Assembly: GCA_002070955.1 (NCBI GenBank)
Contig: MWEK01000023.1
Span: 1-64,000 of the forward strand
Source of the DNA: Planctomycetes bacterium ADurb.Bin069
GTDB lineage: Bacteria > Planctomycetota > UBA8108 > UBA8890 > UBA8898
DNA: 64,000 nt
Reading direction: 5' to 3'
In this document: one piece after another, positions 17,153 through 26,683 of the stretch
Numbering within the stretch: the first letter of the stretch is position 1
Layout: each line of letters begins with the position of its first letter
Made by a program: the position numbers and the translations under genes
The notes under the pieces: generated by a model
Told to the model about the DNA's origin: nothing
The model's database searches: none
The model's input: the letters and a program-made list of their open reading frames with translations, nothing else

Positions 17153-19591
17153 GTGAAGAGAAAAAACCCGTTCCTCGCGGCGTTCGCCGCCCTGACCCTG
17201 TGCGCACCGGCGCATGGCGCGGATAAGGCGCGGCTGGCGGACATCGAGTTCGATGGGCTCGCGCGCCTCGGCCGCGCGCAGATGCTCGTGACCGTCGGCC
17301 TCAGGATCGGAGAGGCGTACACCGAGGCCGAGCTCAAGGCGCAGATCGAGGCGGATATCGAGCGCCTGTACCGGACGGAGGAGTTCGAGAGCGTCGGCCC
17401 CTTCGAAGACTGCCGCATCGAGGAGACGGGCGACGGCCTCCGGGTCACCTTCCCGGTGGTCGAGAAAAAGCGGGTCGCGACCGTCCTGATCCAGGGCGGC
17501 AAGTCCGTCGGGGGGGATGACTTCGCCAAGAATCTCCGCACGGGGCGCGGCAAGCTCGTGTCGCCCGGCGACATCCGCCAGGACCGCGAGACGCTGCTCA
17601 GGCGCTGCGCCGCCAAGGGGTACTTCTTCGCGGAGGTGGAGGCGGCGCTGGAGCCGGTGCCGCCGGGCGCCGTCAAGGTGACCTTCGTCGTCTCGCCCGG
17701 CCCGTACGTGCGCATTCACCGCATCACCTTCGTCGGCACGGCGCACGCCGAGGCCGGCGAGCTGTGGGAGCAGATGGAGAACCGGGAGCGGGATTTCTGG
17801 CTCTTCGGGCTCCTCCGGAGCGGCTACTTCAGCTTGCAGAAGATGGAATCGGACGTCAAGCAGATCCGGGCGTACCTGCGCAGCGAGAAGGGGCTTCTCA
17901 ACGCGACCGCGGGCCTGGAGGAGATCGCCTTCGATCCCGATCGCGAGGCGATGTATCTCACGATCCGGGTGGAAGAAGGCCCGGTCCACGCCCTCAAGGG
18001 GTTCGACATCGCCACGGAGAGCGTGCCCGGCAAGGAAGCGCGTTTCAGCGCCGAGCGCCTCGTCGTCGAGACCAAAGCGGAGCGCCTGATCGGGCGGCCG
18101 TACAACGGAACCGCCCTGATGAACGTCACGAACAAGATCCTGTCCATGTACCGCGAGGACGGCTATCTCAACTGCCGGGTCGATCTGCGGGAGCCCCGCG
18201 TCGAGCTGGAGGGCAACGAGGCCGTGGCGGTGGTGCGCATCGAGGAGAAGAACCGCGTTTACGCCCGCCGCATCGACATTCGCGGCAACTACAAGAGCAA
18301 GGACGAGGTGATCCGGCGCGAGCTGGCCTTCGGGCCCGGGGATTTGGTCACGCAGTCCAAGCTGCGCAAGAGCGAGAGCAACCTGCACGAGCTGCAGTTT
18401 TTCGTGCCGGCGTCCGTCTCCATCCGGCCGCTCGAATCCACCGCGACGGCGGAGGGCACGGATTTCATCGTCCAGGCCGAGGACGGCAACGACGGGCAAT
18501 TGCTCATGGGCATCGGCATGGCGAGCGATCTGGGCATCATCGGCAGCTTCGCCCTGAGGAAGCGCAACTTCGACCTCTTGGATTGGCCCTCGTCGCTGGC
18601 GGACATTCCGCGGTCCTTCACCGGCGCCGGCCAGATTCTCGCCCTCGAGCTCCAGCCCGGCGATCGCTACTCCCACTACCGGCTGAGTTTCACGGAGCCG
18701 TATTTCCTGAACCGCTGGTACGGTCTCACCCTCTCGGGCTCCCACGACATCTCCCGCCGGGACACGTGGGACAACAGCAACTGGGGGGGCGACATCCGCC
18801 TCAACCGCTATTTCACCTTCGAGCGGGACTTCTTTGCGAGCCTGGCCTATCGGTGGGATTACGTCGACATCGGCCGCATCAGGCACAACGCACCCCAGGA
18901 TGCCCGCGACGTGAAGGGCGTGACCCGCGTGAGCGCGGCGTCCGTGGGGCTGACCTTGAACAAGTACCTCTACGATCCCCACGCCGGCCCGTACAAGGGC
19001 TACCGCCTGTGGACGAACTACGAGTACGCCGGCGGTTTTCTCGGCGCCAAAGTGGACCAGTGGAAGGGCCAAGCCGGCGCGGCGGGCTTCCTCCCCGTGT
19101 ACGAGCACGAGGACGGCGCCAAGCACATCCTCATGGCGACGGCGACCTTCGGCTGGATGGAAACGCACCACAACACGCCCGAAGTGCCGATCTTCGAGCG
19201 CTTCTTTCTCGGCGGCCCCTACAGCCTGCGCGGGTTCCGCTCCTACGGCGTGGGACCCCACGAGAAGGGCGAGGAGATCGGCGGCACCGCCCTGGTGTAC
19301 GGCACGGTGGAGTACACGTTTCCCCTCTTCGTCTACTTCCTGCGCGGCGTGGCCTTTTTCGATTGGGGCCAACTGGAGGGCCCGTACGAAGTGGGCGGCG
19401 TCCAGAAGTGGGACAACCATCGGCTGGCCATGCACCGCATGCGCACCGCCGCGGGCGCCGGGATTCGCATCAACCTCATGCCGCTCGGCATGCCCGTGCC
19501 GATCTCCTTGTACTGGGGCGAAGCTATCGAGAGCATGCCCGGCGACCGCAAGCACAACTTCCTTTTCTCCATCGGCGGGATCGGCTTCTGA
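17153..19591 (+). CDS. bamA: Outer membrane protein assembly factor BamA
   Basis: BamA folds and inserts beta-barrel proteins in the outer membrane. The 812-residue protein has a signal peptide (residues 1-22, ending APAHGA), then about five POTRA repeats, recognisable from RLADIEFDGLARL, VRIHRITFVGTA, HALKGFDIA and ARRIDIRGNYKSKDEVIRREL. A 16-strand surface antigen barrel follows. The hallmark RGF of loop 6 occurs in GPYSLRGFRSYG near residue 690, and the chain ends in IGGIGF with the C-terminal aromatic residue of barrel proteins. The start is GTG 17153. It proves a Gram-negative envelope. Unlike in Proteobacteria, no skp, lpxD or rseP flank it. Confidence 0.95.
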   Translation: MKRKNPFLAAFAALTLCAPAHGADKARLADIEFDGLARLGRAQMLVTVGLRIGEAYTEAELKAQIEADIERLYRTEEFESVGPFEDCRIEETGDGLRVTFPVVEKKRVATVLIQGGKSVGGDDFAKNLRTGRGKLVSPGDIRQDRETLLRRCAAKGYFFAEVEAALEPVPPGAVKVTFVVSPGPYVRIHRITFVGTAHAEAGELWEQMENRERDFWLFGLLRSGYFSLQKMESDVKQIRAYLRSEKGLLNATAGLEEIAFDPDREAMYLTIRVEEGPVHALKGFDIATESVPGKEARFSAERLVVETKAERLIGRPYNGTALMNVTNKILSMYREDGYLNCRVDLREPRVELEGNEAVAVVRIEEKNRVYARRIDIRGNYKSKDEVIRRELAFGPGDLVTQSKLRKSESNLHELQFFVPASVSIRPLESTATAEGTDFIVQAEDGNDGQLLMGIGMASDLGIIGSFALRKRNFDLLDWPSSLADIPRSFTGAGQILALELQPGDRYSHYRLSFTEPYFLNRWYGLTLSGSHDISRRDTWDNSNWGGDIRLNRYFTFERDFFASLAYRWDYVDIGRIRHNAPQDARDVKGVTRVSAASVGLTLNKYLYDPHAGPYKGYRLWTNYEYAGGFLGAKVDQWKGQAGAAGFLPVYEHEDGAKHILMATATFGWMETHHNTPEVPIFERFFLGGPYSLRGFRSYGVGPHEKGEEIGGTALVYGTVEYTFPLFVYFLRGVAFFDWGQLEGPYEVGGVQKWDNHRLAMHRMRTAAGAGIRINLMPLGMPVPISLYWGEAIESMPGDRKHNFLFSIGGIGF

Positions 19592-19691
19592 GCCGGCGCG
19601 GCCCCGGCGCGGCGCGCGCGATTTCGGGGAACTTCCGCCCCGCCGCGCGGTCTGAGAGGATGCGACAGCCCGTTGCGGGCGGGAGGCGATC

Positions 19692-21878
19692 ATGGCGAAG
19701 CGGATCGTGTTCGCGGCATGCGTGGCCGGCGCGGTATGGGCCAACGGCATCTTCATCCCCCGGCCGCCTGCGCCGGAGGGGCCGGCGGCGCAACCCGCGG
19801 CGGTCAGGAACGTGACCCTCAAGGTCGAGATCCGCGACCAGGCGGCGCACACCGCCGTCGAGGAGACGTTCTTCAACCCGAACGACTTTCCGCTGGAGGG
19901 CGCTTTCGTGCTCCCGATCCCGCCGGAGGCCCGGATCGACGCGTTCACCTTCTTCATGGACGGCAAGGAGGTGCGGGGCGAGATCCTCTCGCGCGAGGAT
20001 GCCCAGAGGTACTACCGGGACATCGTCGCCCGCCTGATCGATCCCGCGCTGCTGGAGTACATGGACAAGGGGCTGGTGCGGGTGCGCATGTTCCCGATCC
20101 CGGCGCGCGGCGAGGGCAAGGTGCGCTTCGCCTACACCCAGATCCTGTCCAGCGAGGCGGGGCAGCTTGCGTACTACTATCCCTTCGGCACGAACAAATT
20201 CTCCTCGGCGCCCCTCGAGCAGGCCGTCATCGACATCGCCGTGCGCTCGTCGGTGCCCCTCAAGGTCATCTACTCCCCGCGGTACGAGGTGGACGTCGCG
20301 CGCCGCGGAGAGACGGAGGCGCGCGTGAGCTTCGAGCGGCGCGGCTTCCTGCCCGCCGACGACTTCGTCTTGTACATCGGGCGCACGGAGGCGGACTTCG
20401 GGGTTGCGTCCATCGCCCACCGCACCGGTTCCGAGGACGGCTACGTGCTCCTCGCCGTCGCGCCCAAGCAGGAGTTCGGGCCCGGGGGCATCCAGCCCAA
20501 GGACATCGTGTTCGTCCTCGACGTTTCGGGAAGCATGGCCATGGACCGCAAGCTCCAGCAGGCCAAGGAAGCCCTGTGTTTCTGCGTGCGCGCGCTGTCC
20601 CCAGAGGATCGCTTCAACCTGGTGGCGTTCAGCACCGCGGCCCGCCGGTTCAAGCCGGGCTTGGCCGACGCGGGCGGCCGGGCGGAGAAGGAGGCGCTGG
20701 AGTTCATCGACGGGCTGGAGGCCGTGGGCGGGACCAATATCGACGACGCCCTGGAAACGGCTCTGCGCCTGCGGCCGGAGGAGGGCGAGCGGCCGTTCAT
20801 GGTGGTGTTCCTAACGGACGGCCAACCGACGATCGGCGTCACGGATCCCGCGGCGATCGTCCAGAACGTCGCCCGGCGCCGATCCGGGGCGCTGCGCCTC
20901 TTCGTGTTCGGGGTGGGCGACGATGTCAACACCGTGCTGCTCGACCGGCTGGCCGGCGAGAACGGCGGGACGCGCCGATATGTCCGGCCCGGGGAGAACC
21001 TGGAAGCGGGCATTTCCGCCTTCTACCAGCAGATCGCGCGCCCGGTGTTGTCCCAGGTGACCTTGAATTTCAGCAAGGGCGGCGTGTATGACCTCTGCCC
21101 GCCGAAGATCACCGACATCTTCCACGGCAGCCAGATCATCCTCACCGGCCGCTACCGGGAGCCGGGCGAGCAGGTGCTGGAGATCGCCGGCACGTGCGCG
21201 GGAAAGACTTACTCCTACCGCTTCCCGATCGCGCTGAAGGCGGAAGACGCGGAGGCATCCTACCTGCCGCGCCTCTGGGCGACGCGCAAAATCGGGTATC
21301 TCCTCGACGAGATCAGGCTGCACGGCGGACAATCCGAGCTCATCGAGGAGGTCAAGACCCTCGCCCGGCGTTACGGCATCGTGACGCCGTACACCTCGTA
21401 CTTCGTGCACGACGACAAGGCGCTTGTCCGGGGCGGCGGGCCGCGGGCCGCGGCGGCGCCCCGCGCCGGGGGCGAAGGGGAGCGCGGCCTGCGGGCGCCG
21501 GATGCGGACGGCGCGCCCGGCGGCATGGCGCTCGCCCCGTCGGGCGCGCGGGCCGTCGAGCGGAGCGAGACGCTCGCGCGCCTCAAGGACCGCACGCTCG
21601 CTCTGCCTGAGGAGGGCGCCGCCGGCGGGGCGCGGGCGGCGGAGGAGGGGATCCGCGTCGTCGGCGCCAAGACGTTCTACCTGCGGGAGGGCGTGTGGGT
21701 CGACAGCCTCCACACGGAAGGCATGGCGGTGCGCACCATCGCGTATCTGTCGCCGGAGTACTTCGATTGCCTCGCCGCGCAACCGGAGCTCGGCCGGTAC
21801 TTCGCCCTGGGCAAGGAAGTGCTCGTCTGCCTGGGGGGCGTGGCGTACCGTGTTACCGCTGAGCCGCCGGCGCGGTGA
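19692..21878 (+). CDS. VIT and VWA domain protein (inter-alpha-trypsin inhibitor-like), secreted
   Basis: A 728-residue exported protein; GGGAGGCG precedes the ATG, and a signal peptide ends near residue 18. Residues 35-165 form a VIT domain (NVTLKVEIRDQAAHTAVEETFFNPNDFPLEGAFVLPIP). Residues 270-450 form a von Willebrand A domain with a full MIDAS (DVSGSM near 276, a TDG at about 375), predicted to bind Mg2+ and mediate adhesion or assembly. The C-terminal third is Ala/Gly-rich, then ends in a conserved-looking domain (KTFYLREGVWVDS). It follows bamA by 100 bases. VIT/VWA proteins in bacteria have mostly unknown roles at the envelope. Confidence 0.93.
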   Translation: MAKRIVFAACVAGAVWANGIFIPRPPAPEGPAAQPAAVRNVTLKVEIRDQAAHTAVEETFFNPNDFPLEGAFVLPIPPEARIDAFTFFMDGKEVRGEILSREDAQRYYRDIVARLIDPALLEYMDKGLVRVRMFPIPARGEGKVRFAYTQILSSEAGQLAYYYPFGTNKFSSAPLEQAVIDIAVRSSVPLKVIYSPRYEVDVARRGETEARVSFERRGFLPADDFVLYIGRTEADFGVASIAHRTGSEDGYVLLAVAPKQEFGPGGIQPKDIVFVLDVSGSMAMDRKLQQAKEALCFCVRALSPEDRFNLVAFSTAARRFKPGLADAGGRAEKEALEFIDGLEAVGGTNIDDALETALRLRPEEGERPFMVVFLTDGQPTIGVTDPAAIVQNVARRRSGALRLFVFGVGDDVNTVLLDRLAGENGGTRRYVRPGENLEAGISAFYQQIARPVLSQVTLNFSKGGVYDLCPPKITDIFHGSQIILTGRYREPGEQVLEIAGTCAGKTYSYRFPIALKAEDAEASYLPRLWATRKIGYLLDEIRLHGGQSELIEEVKTLARRYGIVTPYTSYFVHDDKALVRGGGPRAAAAPRAGGEGERGLRAPDADGAPGGMALAPSGARAVERSETLARLKDRTLALPEEGAAGGARAAEEGIRVVGAKTFYLREGVWVDSLHTEGMAVRTIAYLSPEYFDCLAAQPELGRYFALGKEVLVCLGGVAYRVTAEPPAR

Positions 21879-21907
21879 ACCTTCGCATGATTTTGCCCTG
21901 AAAGAGG

Positions 21908-21936
21908 TTGCGCACCCCGCGGCCCCTGGTTAGAAT
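21908..21936 (+). promoter_or_regulatory. Candidate sigma70 promoter for the toroid lipoprotein
   Basis: TTGCGC (21908-21913), 17 bases, TAGAAT (21931-21936). A start point near 21943 would leave about 40 bases of leader containing GGAGG before the GTG at 21983. Confidence 0.5.
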
Positions 21937-21982
21937 GCCGCGAATGCTTGGTTTGCGCGCGGTTTCCACCGGAGGCGCGTTC

Positions 21983-23278
21983 GTGCGGCGCCGCCTGCGC
22001 GCGGCGCTGCTCGCGAGCGGCTGCGCGGCGTTCATGGCCGGGGGCTGCGGCTCGCCGCAGCCTCTGCCGCCGCGTAGCGATCTGTATCTCATCGGCGCCG
22101 ATACGCCGGCGGGCATCAGGGCCCGCAAGGAAGTGCTCGCGCTGGCGTCCCCGGCGGATGCGGCGCGGGCGGAGCTGCTGAGCCTCCGCCTCCTGGCGCT
22201 CCAGCAGGACGACGGAAGCTGGAGGCACGATCCGACAGAGACCGGCCGGGCGCTCCGGGATCTGTATTTCCTGGGCGTGCTTCCCGCGGACGATCCGGAC
22301 TTGGCCCGCGCGATCGGCTTCCTGCTGAGCCACGAAGGCCCCTACGTGACGTTCGAAGCCGACAGCCCTGCCTGGGGGCGGGACTGGGCGGCGCTGTACG
22401 CGGTGAACCTGTGGCAGTGCGGCGATCCGCTCAAGGTCCGCGAGACCGTGCACTCGCTGCTCGACAACCAGGGCGCATGGCTCGACCGCCGGAAGGGCCG
22501 GGCGGCGAGCATGATCCTCCGGGCGATCGCGCCGCACGCGCTCTTGGCGGACGAGGAGCGGCGGGAGGCGCTCGTCGGCAAGCTCGCGGCGTGGCAGCTT
22601 CCGGGCGGCAAGTGGGACCTCGGACCGGGCACGAGCCAGCTCGCCGTCCTCGAGAGCCTGTTGTCCATGGCGCCGGATGCGCGGGTCGCGGGGCTGATCA
22701 ACCGTTTCCTGCCGAACATCGTATCCGCCGGCGCGGCCGCGCCGGTCTTGAGGGACGAGGCGCTCCAGCCCGAAGAGGCGCATTTCGTCATCGTCCGCGC
22801 CCTCCAGTTCGCGGGCAAGCTGGAGTCGTTAAGGGGCGGCGGCGATATCGGGCGCGACCTGGCGCAGTACGGACTCGCGCTGCACCTTGTGGGCGGGCCG
22901 GCGGAATCGGTGCACACCCTCCGCTTCGAGGGCGCGCCGGTGGCGATCAGCGGCGCGCCGCTGCTGGTGGGCAACGAGGTCGCGGGTCACCGGCCGGTCC
23001 TGCCGCCCGAGCCGGGCAAGAGCTTCGTGCGCCTGTTTCTGCGCGAGGCCGCCCTGCGCAAGGTGCGGGAGGTGCTCAGCGTGGATCCCGCCGTCGAGGC
23101 CGTGCTCGTCCTGCGGGGCGCGATCGCGGCCAAGGGGCTGCTGGCGGACATGATCGATGCGGAAGGGCTTGCCATCCGGGGCCTCGACGAAGAGAATGCG
23201 GCCAAGCTCATGCGGATCGTGCAGACCATGGAGAACGCGCCGGCGCCCGCGGCGGACCCGGGGCGCGAGCCGCGGTGA
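21983..23278 (+). CDS. Lipoprotein with alpha/alpha-toroid (prenyltransferase-like) repeats
   Basis: A 431-residue protein if started at GTG 21983, which has GGAGG seven bases upstream and directly begins a lipoprotein signal (RRRLRAALL... FMAGGC, lipobox Cys at about residue 24). ATGs at 21935 and 21944 would place extra residues ahead of it. The N-terminal half has helical repeats with LQQDDGSWRHD and LPGGKWDLGPGTSQL, the QxxDGSW pattern of the squalene cyclase/prenyltransferase toroid. Catalytic DDTA/DxDD motifs are not seen, so a structural or carbohydrate-binding use is more likely. The C-terminal half is unrecognised. Confidence 0.82.
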   Translation: MRRRLRAALLASGCAAFMAGGCGSPQPLPPRSDLYLIGADTPAGIRARKEVLALASPADAARAELLSLRLLALQQDDGSWRHDPTETGRALRDLYFLGVLPADDPDLARAIGFLLSHEGPYVTFEADSPAWGRDWAALYAVNLWQCGDPLKVRETVHSLLDNQGAWLDRRKGRAASMILRAIAPHALLADEERREALVGKLAAWQLPGGKWDLGPGTSQLAVLESLLSMAPDARVAGLINRFLPNIVSAGAAAPVLRDEALQPEEAHFVIVRALQFAGKLESLRGGGDIGRDLAQYGLALHLVGGPAESVHTLRFEGAPVAISGAPLLVGNEVAGHRPVLPPEPGKSFVRLFLREAALRKVREVLSVDPAVEAVLVLRGAIAAKGLLADMIDAEGLAIRGLDEENAAKLMRIVQTMENAPAPAADPGREPR

Positions 23279-23314
23279 GCGGCGGACGCGCAAGTAAGAA
23301 CCTGAGGGAATCAC

Positions 23315-24133
23315 ATGAGAATTCTGATTGCGGTGCTGATCGCGGCGGCGGCGGGGCTGGGCGCCCTGGGGTGGTACTTCAAGAGCGAGGCCGCTCGCGG
23401 CGCGGGCGAGAGCGCGGCGCTGCGGAGCGATCTGGAAGGGGAGCGGCAGGCCCGCCGCGGGCTCGAGGAGAAGCTCGAGAACATCCTCGCGGAGCAGAAC
23501 CAGGAGATCCACAGGCTCACCCGGAAGGCGCTGGAGCTCGAGGAGTTGCAGCTCGACGCCAAGGCTTTGCGCGAAGATCTGGCCGCTAAGACCGAGCTCG
23601 CCAAGAACGCGCAGGAAAAGGCGGAGCAGGCCGCCGCCGCGGCGCAAGCCGCCGCGCAGGAGCGCGAGAAGACGCTCCAGGATCTGGCGCAACTCAGGAC
23701 CGATCAGGATGAACTCGCGGCGAAGTTCGCCGCCGCGAAAACCGCGGGCGAACGCGCCGCGGCCGACCTCGAGAAGGCGCTCGAGGAGAAGACCGCGCTG
23801 GCGCAGAAGGCCGCCCTGGCGGAAACCGAGTGCGACAACCTCAAGCGGGCCTTGGAGAAGCAGCAGGGGGTGGCGCGGTCGGCCGCCGGCAGGGAGATCG
23901 AGGGCGTCGTCGAGCAGGACGCCGGCGACGGCAAGGTAATCCTGTCGAAACTGAGCGAGAAACCCGAGGTCGATCTGGAGTTCTCGGTGTTCCGGGACGG
24001 GGAGTTTATCGGCCGAGTGAAAATCTCCAAGGCCTTCGAAAACTACGCCAGCGCCCGCGTGACCTATCTGCCTCCCGGCAAGGAAGTCATGGCGGGCGAC
24101 ATCGTGACGACGAGCTTCCCCGAGAAGCGCTGA
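23315..24133 (+). CDS. Membrane-anchored coiled-coil protein with C-terminal beta domain
   Basis: A 272-residue protein with one N-terminal membrane segment (residues 3-20), then a long Glu/Ala/Lys-rich coiled coil (about 30-195), and a compact C-terminal domain (about 200-272: GREIEGVVEQDAGDGKVIL, DLEFSVFRDGEFIGRVKISK, GDIVTTSF) that reads as a small beta barrel. The topology would put the coil and barrel in the periplasm or, with inverted orientation, in the cytoplasm. No function is assigned. It lies 36 bases after the toroid lipoprotein and before the coiled-coil/actin pair. Confidence 0.85.
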   Translation: MRILIAVLIAAAAGLGALGWYFKSEAARGAGESAALRSDLEGERQARRGLEEKLENILAEQNQEIHRLTRKALELEELQLDAKALREDLAAKTELAKNAQEKAEQAAAAAQAAAQEREKTLQDLAQLRTDQDELAAKFAAAKTAGERAAADLEKALEEKTALAQKAALAETECDNLKRALEKQQGVARSAAGREIEGVVEQDAGDGKVILSKLSEKPEVDLEFSVFRDGEFIGRVKISKAFENYASARVTYLPPGKEVMAGDIVTTSFPEKR

Positions 24134-24305
24134 TGGGCCGGCCGGCTGCGCCGGCGGGGCCCGCTCCGTAAACGTCTCCCGTATTCCCGGACCTTCCCAC
24201 CTTGCGGTCGGGCCGCGCCGCGGCGGCCGCGCGGCCGAGCGTCCCGCCGCCGCGGGCAGGGGACGCGCTGGGCTCGGGGCCGCGCGCAGGGGCTTCCGGC
24301 GGCGT

Positions 24306-24335
24306 TTGACGCTGGTTCCGCGCCGATGCTATACT
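24306..24335 (+). promoter_or_regulatory. sigma70 promoter for the coiled-coil/actin-like pair
   Basis: TTGACG (24306-24311), 18 bases, TATACT (24330-24335). A leader of about 70 bases leads to the start at 24412. Confidence 0.65.
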
Positions 24336-24411
24336 TCACGGCCGTTGCATGGCGAGGATCGGGCCCATGCGCCGCAGAGGGGAAAACCATCGGCAAGGGA
24401 ACGCGTGACGC

Positions 24412-25440
24412 GTGGCGACAGCAGAGGCGGTCGAGACGAAGAGCACGATGAAGGAAGAGATCAACATCGGCCAGATGATCAAGAGCAGCACGGCCGATGT
24501 CTCCGTGGCCGATCTCTCCCGCAAAGGCTTCACCAAGGTCAAGGTGCTCAACCAGGACGCGATCCGTCGTCTCATCGTCGAGGCGGTCGAACGCACGCTC
24601 CTGGCGCGCAGCGAGGAGATCTCCAAGCGCGAGCGGGAGAAGGTCATCGGCGAATCCAAGGCCACCTTTGAGCACCTTCTCCGGGAGAAAGTCGGGGAGG
24701 AGCGGGAGAAGGTCCAGCGCACGCAGGGCGAGGTCGAGGCGCACCGGCAGGAGATCGCCGCATTGAAGGCGGAGATCGAGCGGCTGCGGGTGAAGGCGGC
24801 CTCGACGGAGACCGACCGCGTGCGCCTCGCGGCGGAGAACGAGTCCTTCCGCAGGCTGGCGGAAACGACGCGCTCCGAAACGGAACGGGTGCGGGCGGAG
24901 GCCGCCCAGCGCGAACGGGAAGCGGAGGAAGAGAGCGCGCGCCTCAAGGAGGATCTGGAGCGGGAGCGCGGGCGCGGCGACCGCGGCGAGGGTGATGCGG
25001 CGCGCTATCGGCGCGAGCTGGATGAGATGCGGGCCCGCGGCGAGGGCGAACTCGCCAGGCTGAAGCGCGAGCTGGATGAGGAGCGCGCGAAGGCCGCCCA
25101 GCAGGGCTCGCAGACCATGGCCGAACTCCTCCGAGGTCTGGTGGCGGAGATGCAGGCCGGCCGGGGCACGGAGGCGCAGCTCGCCGAGCTCGGCAAGTCG
25201 CTGGAGAAGCTGCACGAGCGCCTGGCGCGGGGCATCCCCGCGGCGGGCGCGGCGGTCTCCGGGGGCGGCGGGGTCGACGATCCCATGGCGCATATCATGG
25301 CGGCGCTGCTCAAGGTCGACGAGGGCGTCGCGCTCGAGAGCAACATAACCAAGGTTACGGTCAAGGAATCGACGGCGAAGAAGGGTGTCTCAGGCTCTCT
25401 GGAGAAGCTGAAAGCAATGCAGAAACGAGGAGGATCATAG
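24412..25440 (+). CDS. Coiled-coil protein paired with an actin-like ATPase
   Basis: A 342-residue soluble protein. The first 60 residues are a distinctive non-coil segment (KEEINIGQMIKSST, VSVADLSRKGFTKVKVLNQDAIRRLI), followed by an uninterrupted charged coiled coil from about 65 to 225. Then comes a Gly-rich linker and a short C-terminal segment (ALLKVDEGVALESNITKVTVKEST). The start is GTG 24412; an ATG at 24448 is nearly as good because neither has a strong RBS. Its stop is one base from the GTG of the actin-like gene, so the two are almost certainly cotranslated. It could be a filament adaptor, membrane tether or nucleation factor; this is inference. Confidence 0.8.
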   Translation: MATAEAVETKSTMKEEINIGQMIKSSTADVSVADLSRKGFTKVKVLNQDAIRRLIVEAVERTLLARSEEISKREREKVIGESKATFEHLLREKVGEEREKVQRTQGEVEAHRQEIAALKAEIERLRVKAASTETDRVRLAAENESFRRLAETTRSETERVRAEAAQREREAEEESARLKEDLERERGRGDRGEGDAARYRRELDEMRARGEGELARLKRELDEERAKAAQQGSQTMAELLRGLVAEMQAGRGTEAQLAELGKSLEKLHERLARGIPAAGAAVSGGGGVDDPMAHIMAALLKVDEGVALESNITKVTVKESTAKKGVSGSLEKLKAMQKRGGS

Positions 25441-25441
25441 G

Positions 25442-26536
25442 GTGGACACGTATGGCAAGGTGACGGGACCGGACGCGCCCCGCGAGGGGGTGCAGGTGGA
25501 CACGGCTGATCGGCCGGCAACGGCCGCCGGTCAGGGCGCGACGACCAAATTCGAGCTGGGCCGCGGCTTGGATGTGGGCACGGCCAATCTGGCCAGCGCC
25601 ATCCAGGACGCCGAGGGCAACGTGACGATCAAGTTGCAGCGCAACGCGTTCATCGACATCGAGATGGACGACTACACGCGCAACATGTTGACGCGGCTCA
25701 ACGTGCAGTACGTCGTCCTGGACAACCGCATGATCGTCGTCGGCGATGCGGCCTTCGAGCTCGCCAACATCTTCAACCGCGAGACCCGGCGGCCCATGAA
25801 GGCGGGGGTGGTCAGCCCGGGCGAGAAGGATGCGCTGCCCATCGAACGCATGCTGCTGGAGAACCTCCTCGGCAAGCCGCAGAAGGAAGGCGAGGTCTGC
25901 TATTTCTCGGTGCCCGCCGAGCCGATCGACTCGGACTTCAACGTGATCTACCACCAGGGCGTGTTCGAGGGCATCCTCAAGAAGCTCGGCTACCACGCCA
26001 AGTTCCTGGTGGAGGGTCACGCCGTCGTTTTCTCCGAGCTGGCGGAAGACGACTTCACGGGCATCGGCATTTCGTGCGGCGGCGGCATGTTCAACGTCTG
26101 CGTCGCGTACAAGTCCATCCCCGCGCTGAGCTTCTCCACCTCGCGCGGCGGCGACTGGATCGACCGCAACGTCGCGAACGTGCTGGGCATCAAGGCCAGC
26201 CGCGCCACCGCGATCAAGGAGCGCGGCGTCAACCTCCTCTCGCCGCGCAACCGCGAGGAAGAGGCTATCGAGATCTACTACCGCAACCTGATCCAGTACG
26301 CTCTGGAGAACATCAAGTCGCGGTTCGAGTCCGCCGATGGCATGCCGAGCTTCCCGACGGCGGTGGATATCGTCTGCGCGGGCGGCACGTCCATGATCGG
26401 CGGGTTCGTGGAGGTGTTTCAGGACGTGTTCGAGGACATCAAGTTCCCGATCCAGGTCAAGAACATCCGGCGCGCCGAGGATCCGCTCTACAGCGTGGCG
26501 AAGGGCTGTCTGGTGGCGGCGCTGAGCGAGACGTAG
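25442..26536 (+). CDS. Actin-like ATPase (MreB/ParM-like fold)
   Basis: A 364-residue protein with the actin-fold nucleotide site. The phosphate-1 loop is LDVGTANL (residues 43-50). The phosphate-2 loop is GISCGGGMFNV (about 208-218) where most actins have DxGxGT, and the adenosine loop is CAGGTSMIGG (about 312-321). SFSTSRGGDWIDRNVANVLG resembles the ParM/MamK block after phosphate 2. It lacks the MreB signature sequence and has a 40-residue N-terminal extension, so it is not ordinary MreB. GTG start at 25442, one base after the coiled-coil gene; a hairpin terminator follows. It probably forms a filament whose behaviour is governed by the partner. Confidence 0.85.
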   Translation: MDTYGKVTGPDAPREGVQVDTADRPATAAGQGATTKFELGRGLDVGTANLASAIQDAEGNVTIKLQRNAFIDIEMDDYTRNMLTRLNVQYVVLDNRMIVVGDAAFELANIFNRETRRPMKAGVVSPGEKDALPIERMLLENLLGKPQKEGEVCYFSVPAEPIDSDFNVIYHQGVFEGILKKLGYHAKFLVEGHAVVFSELAEDDFTGIGISCGGGMFNVCVAYKSIPALSFSTSRGGDWIDRNVANVLGIKASRATAIKERGVNLLSPRNREEEAIEIYYRNLIQYALENIKSRFESADGMPSFPTAVDIVCAGGTSMIGGFVEVFQDVFEDIKFPIQVKNIRRAEDPLYSVAKGCLVAALSET

Positions 26537-26561
26537 CCGCGGTCCGGCATTCGAAGCGGCG

Positions 26562-26598
26562 GCGGGGACGGGGCCGAGGGCCTCGTCCCCGCTTCCTT
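26562..26598 (+). terminator. Candidate terminator after the actin-like gene
   Basis: GCGGGGACG (26562-26570) pairs with CGTCCCCGC (26584-26592), 13-base loop, followed by TTCCTT. The stem is strong but the T-run is interrupted. Confidence 0.55.
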
Positions 26599-26683
26599 CA
26601 ACGCGGGTCCGCGCCGCGGGCGCCCGCTTCCCTCCGGGGGCTCGGCGGGCGCGCGCGGTTCTCCCATGCCGCATAATGGAGGC

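Noticed and set aside
16850..19966. Minus-strand open frame of over 1000 codons
   Set aside because: It is antisense to bamA, which has clear POTRA and barrel motifs; the long frame arises from GC-biased third positions.
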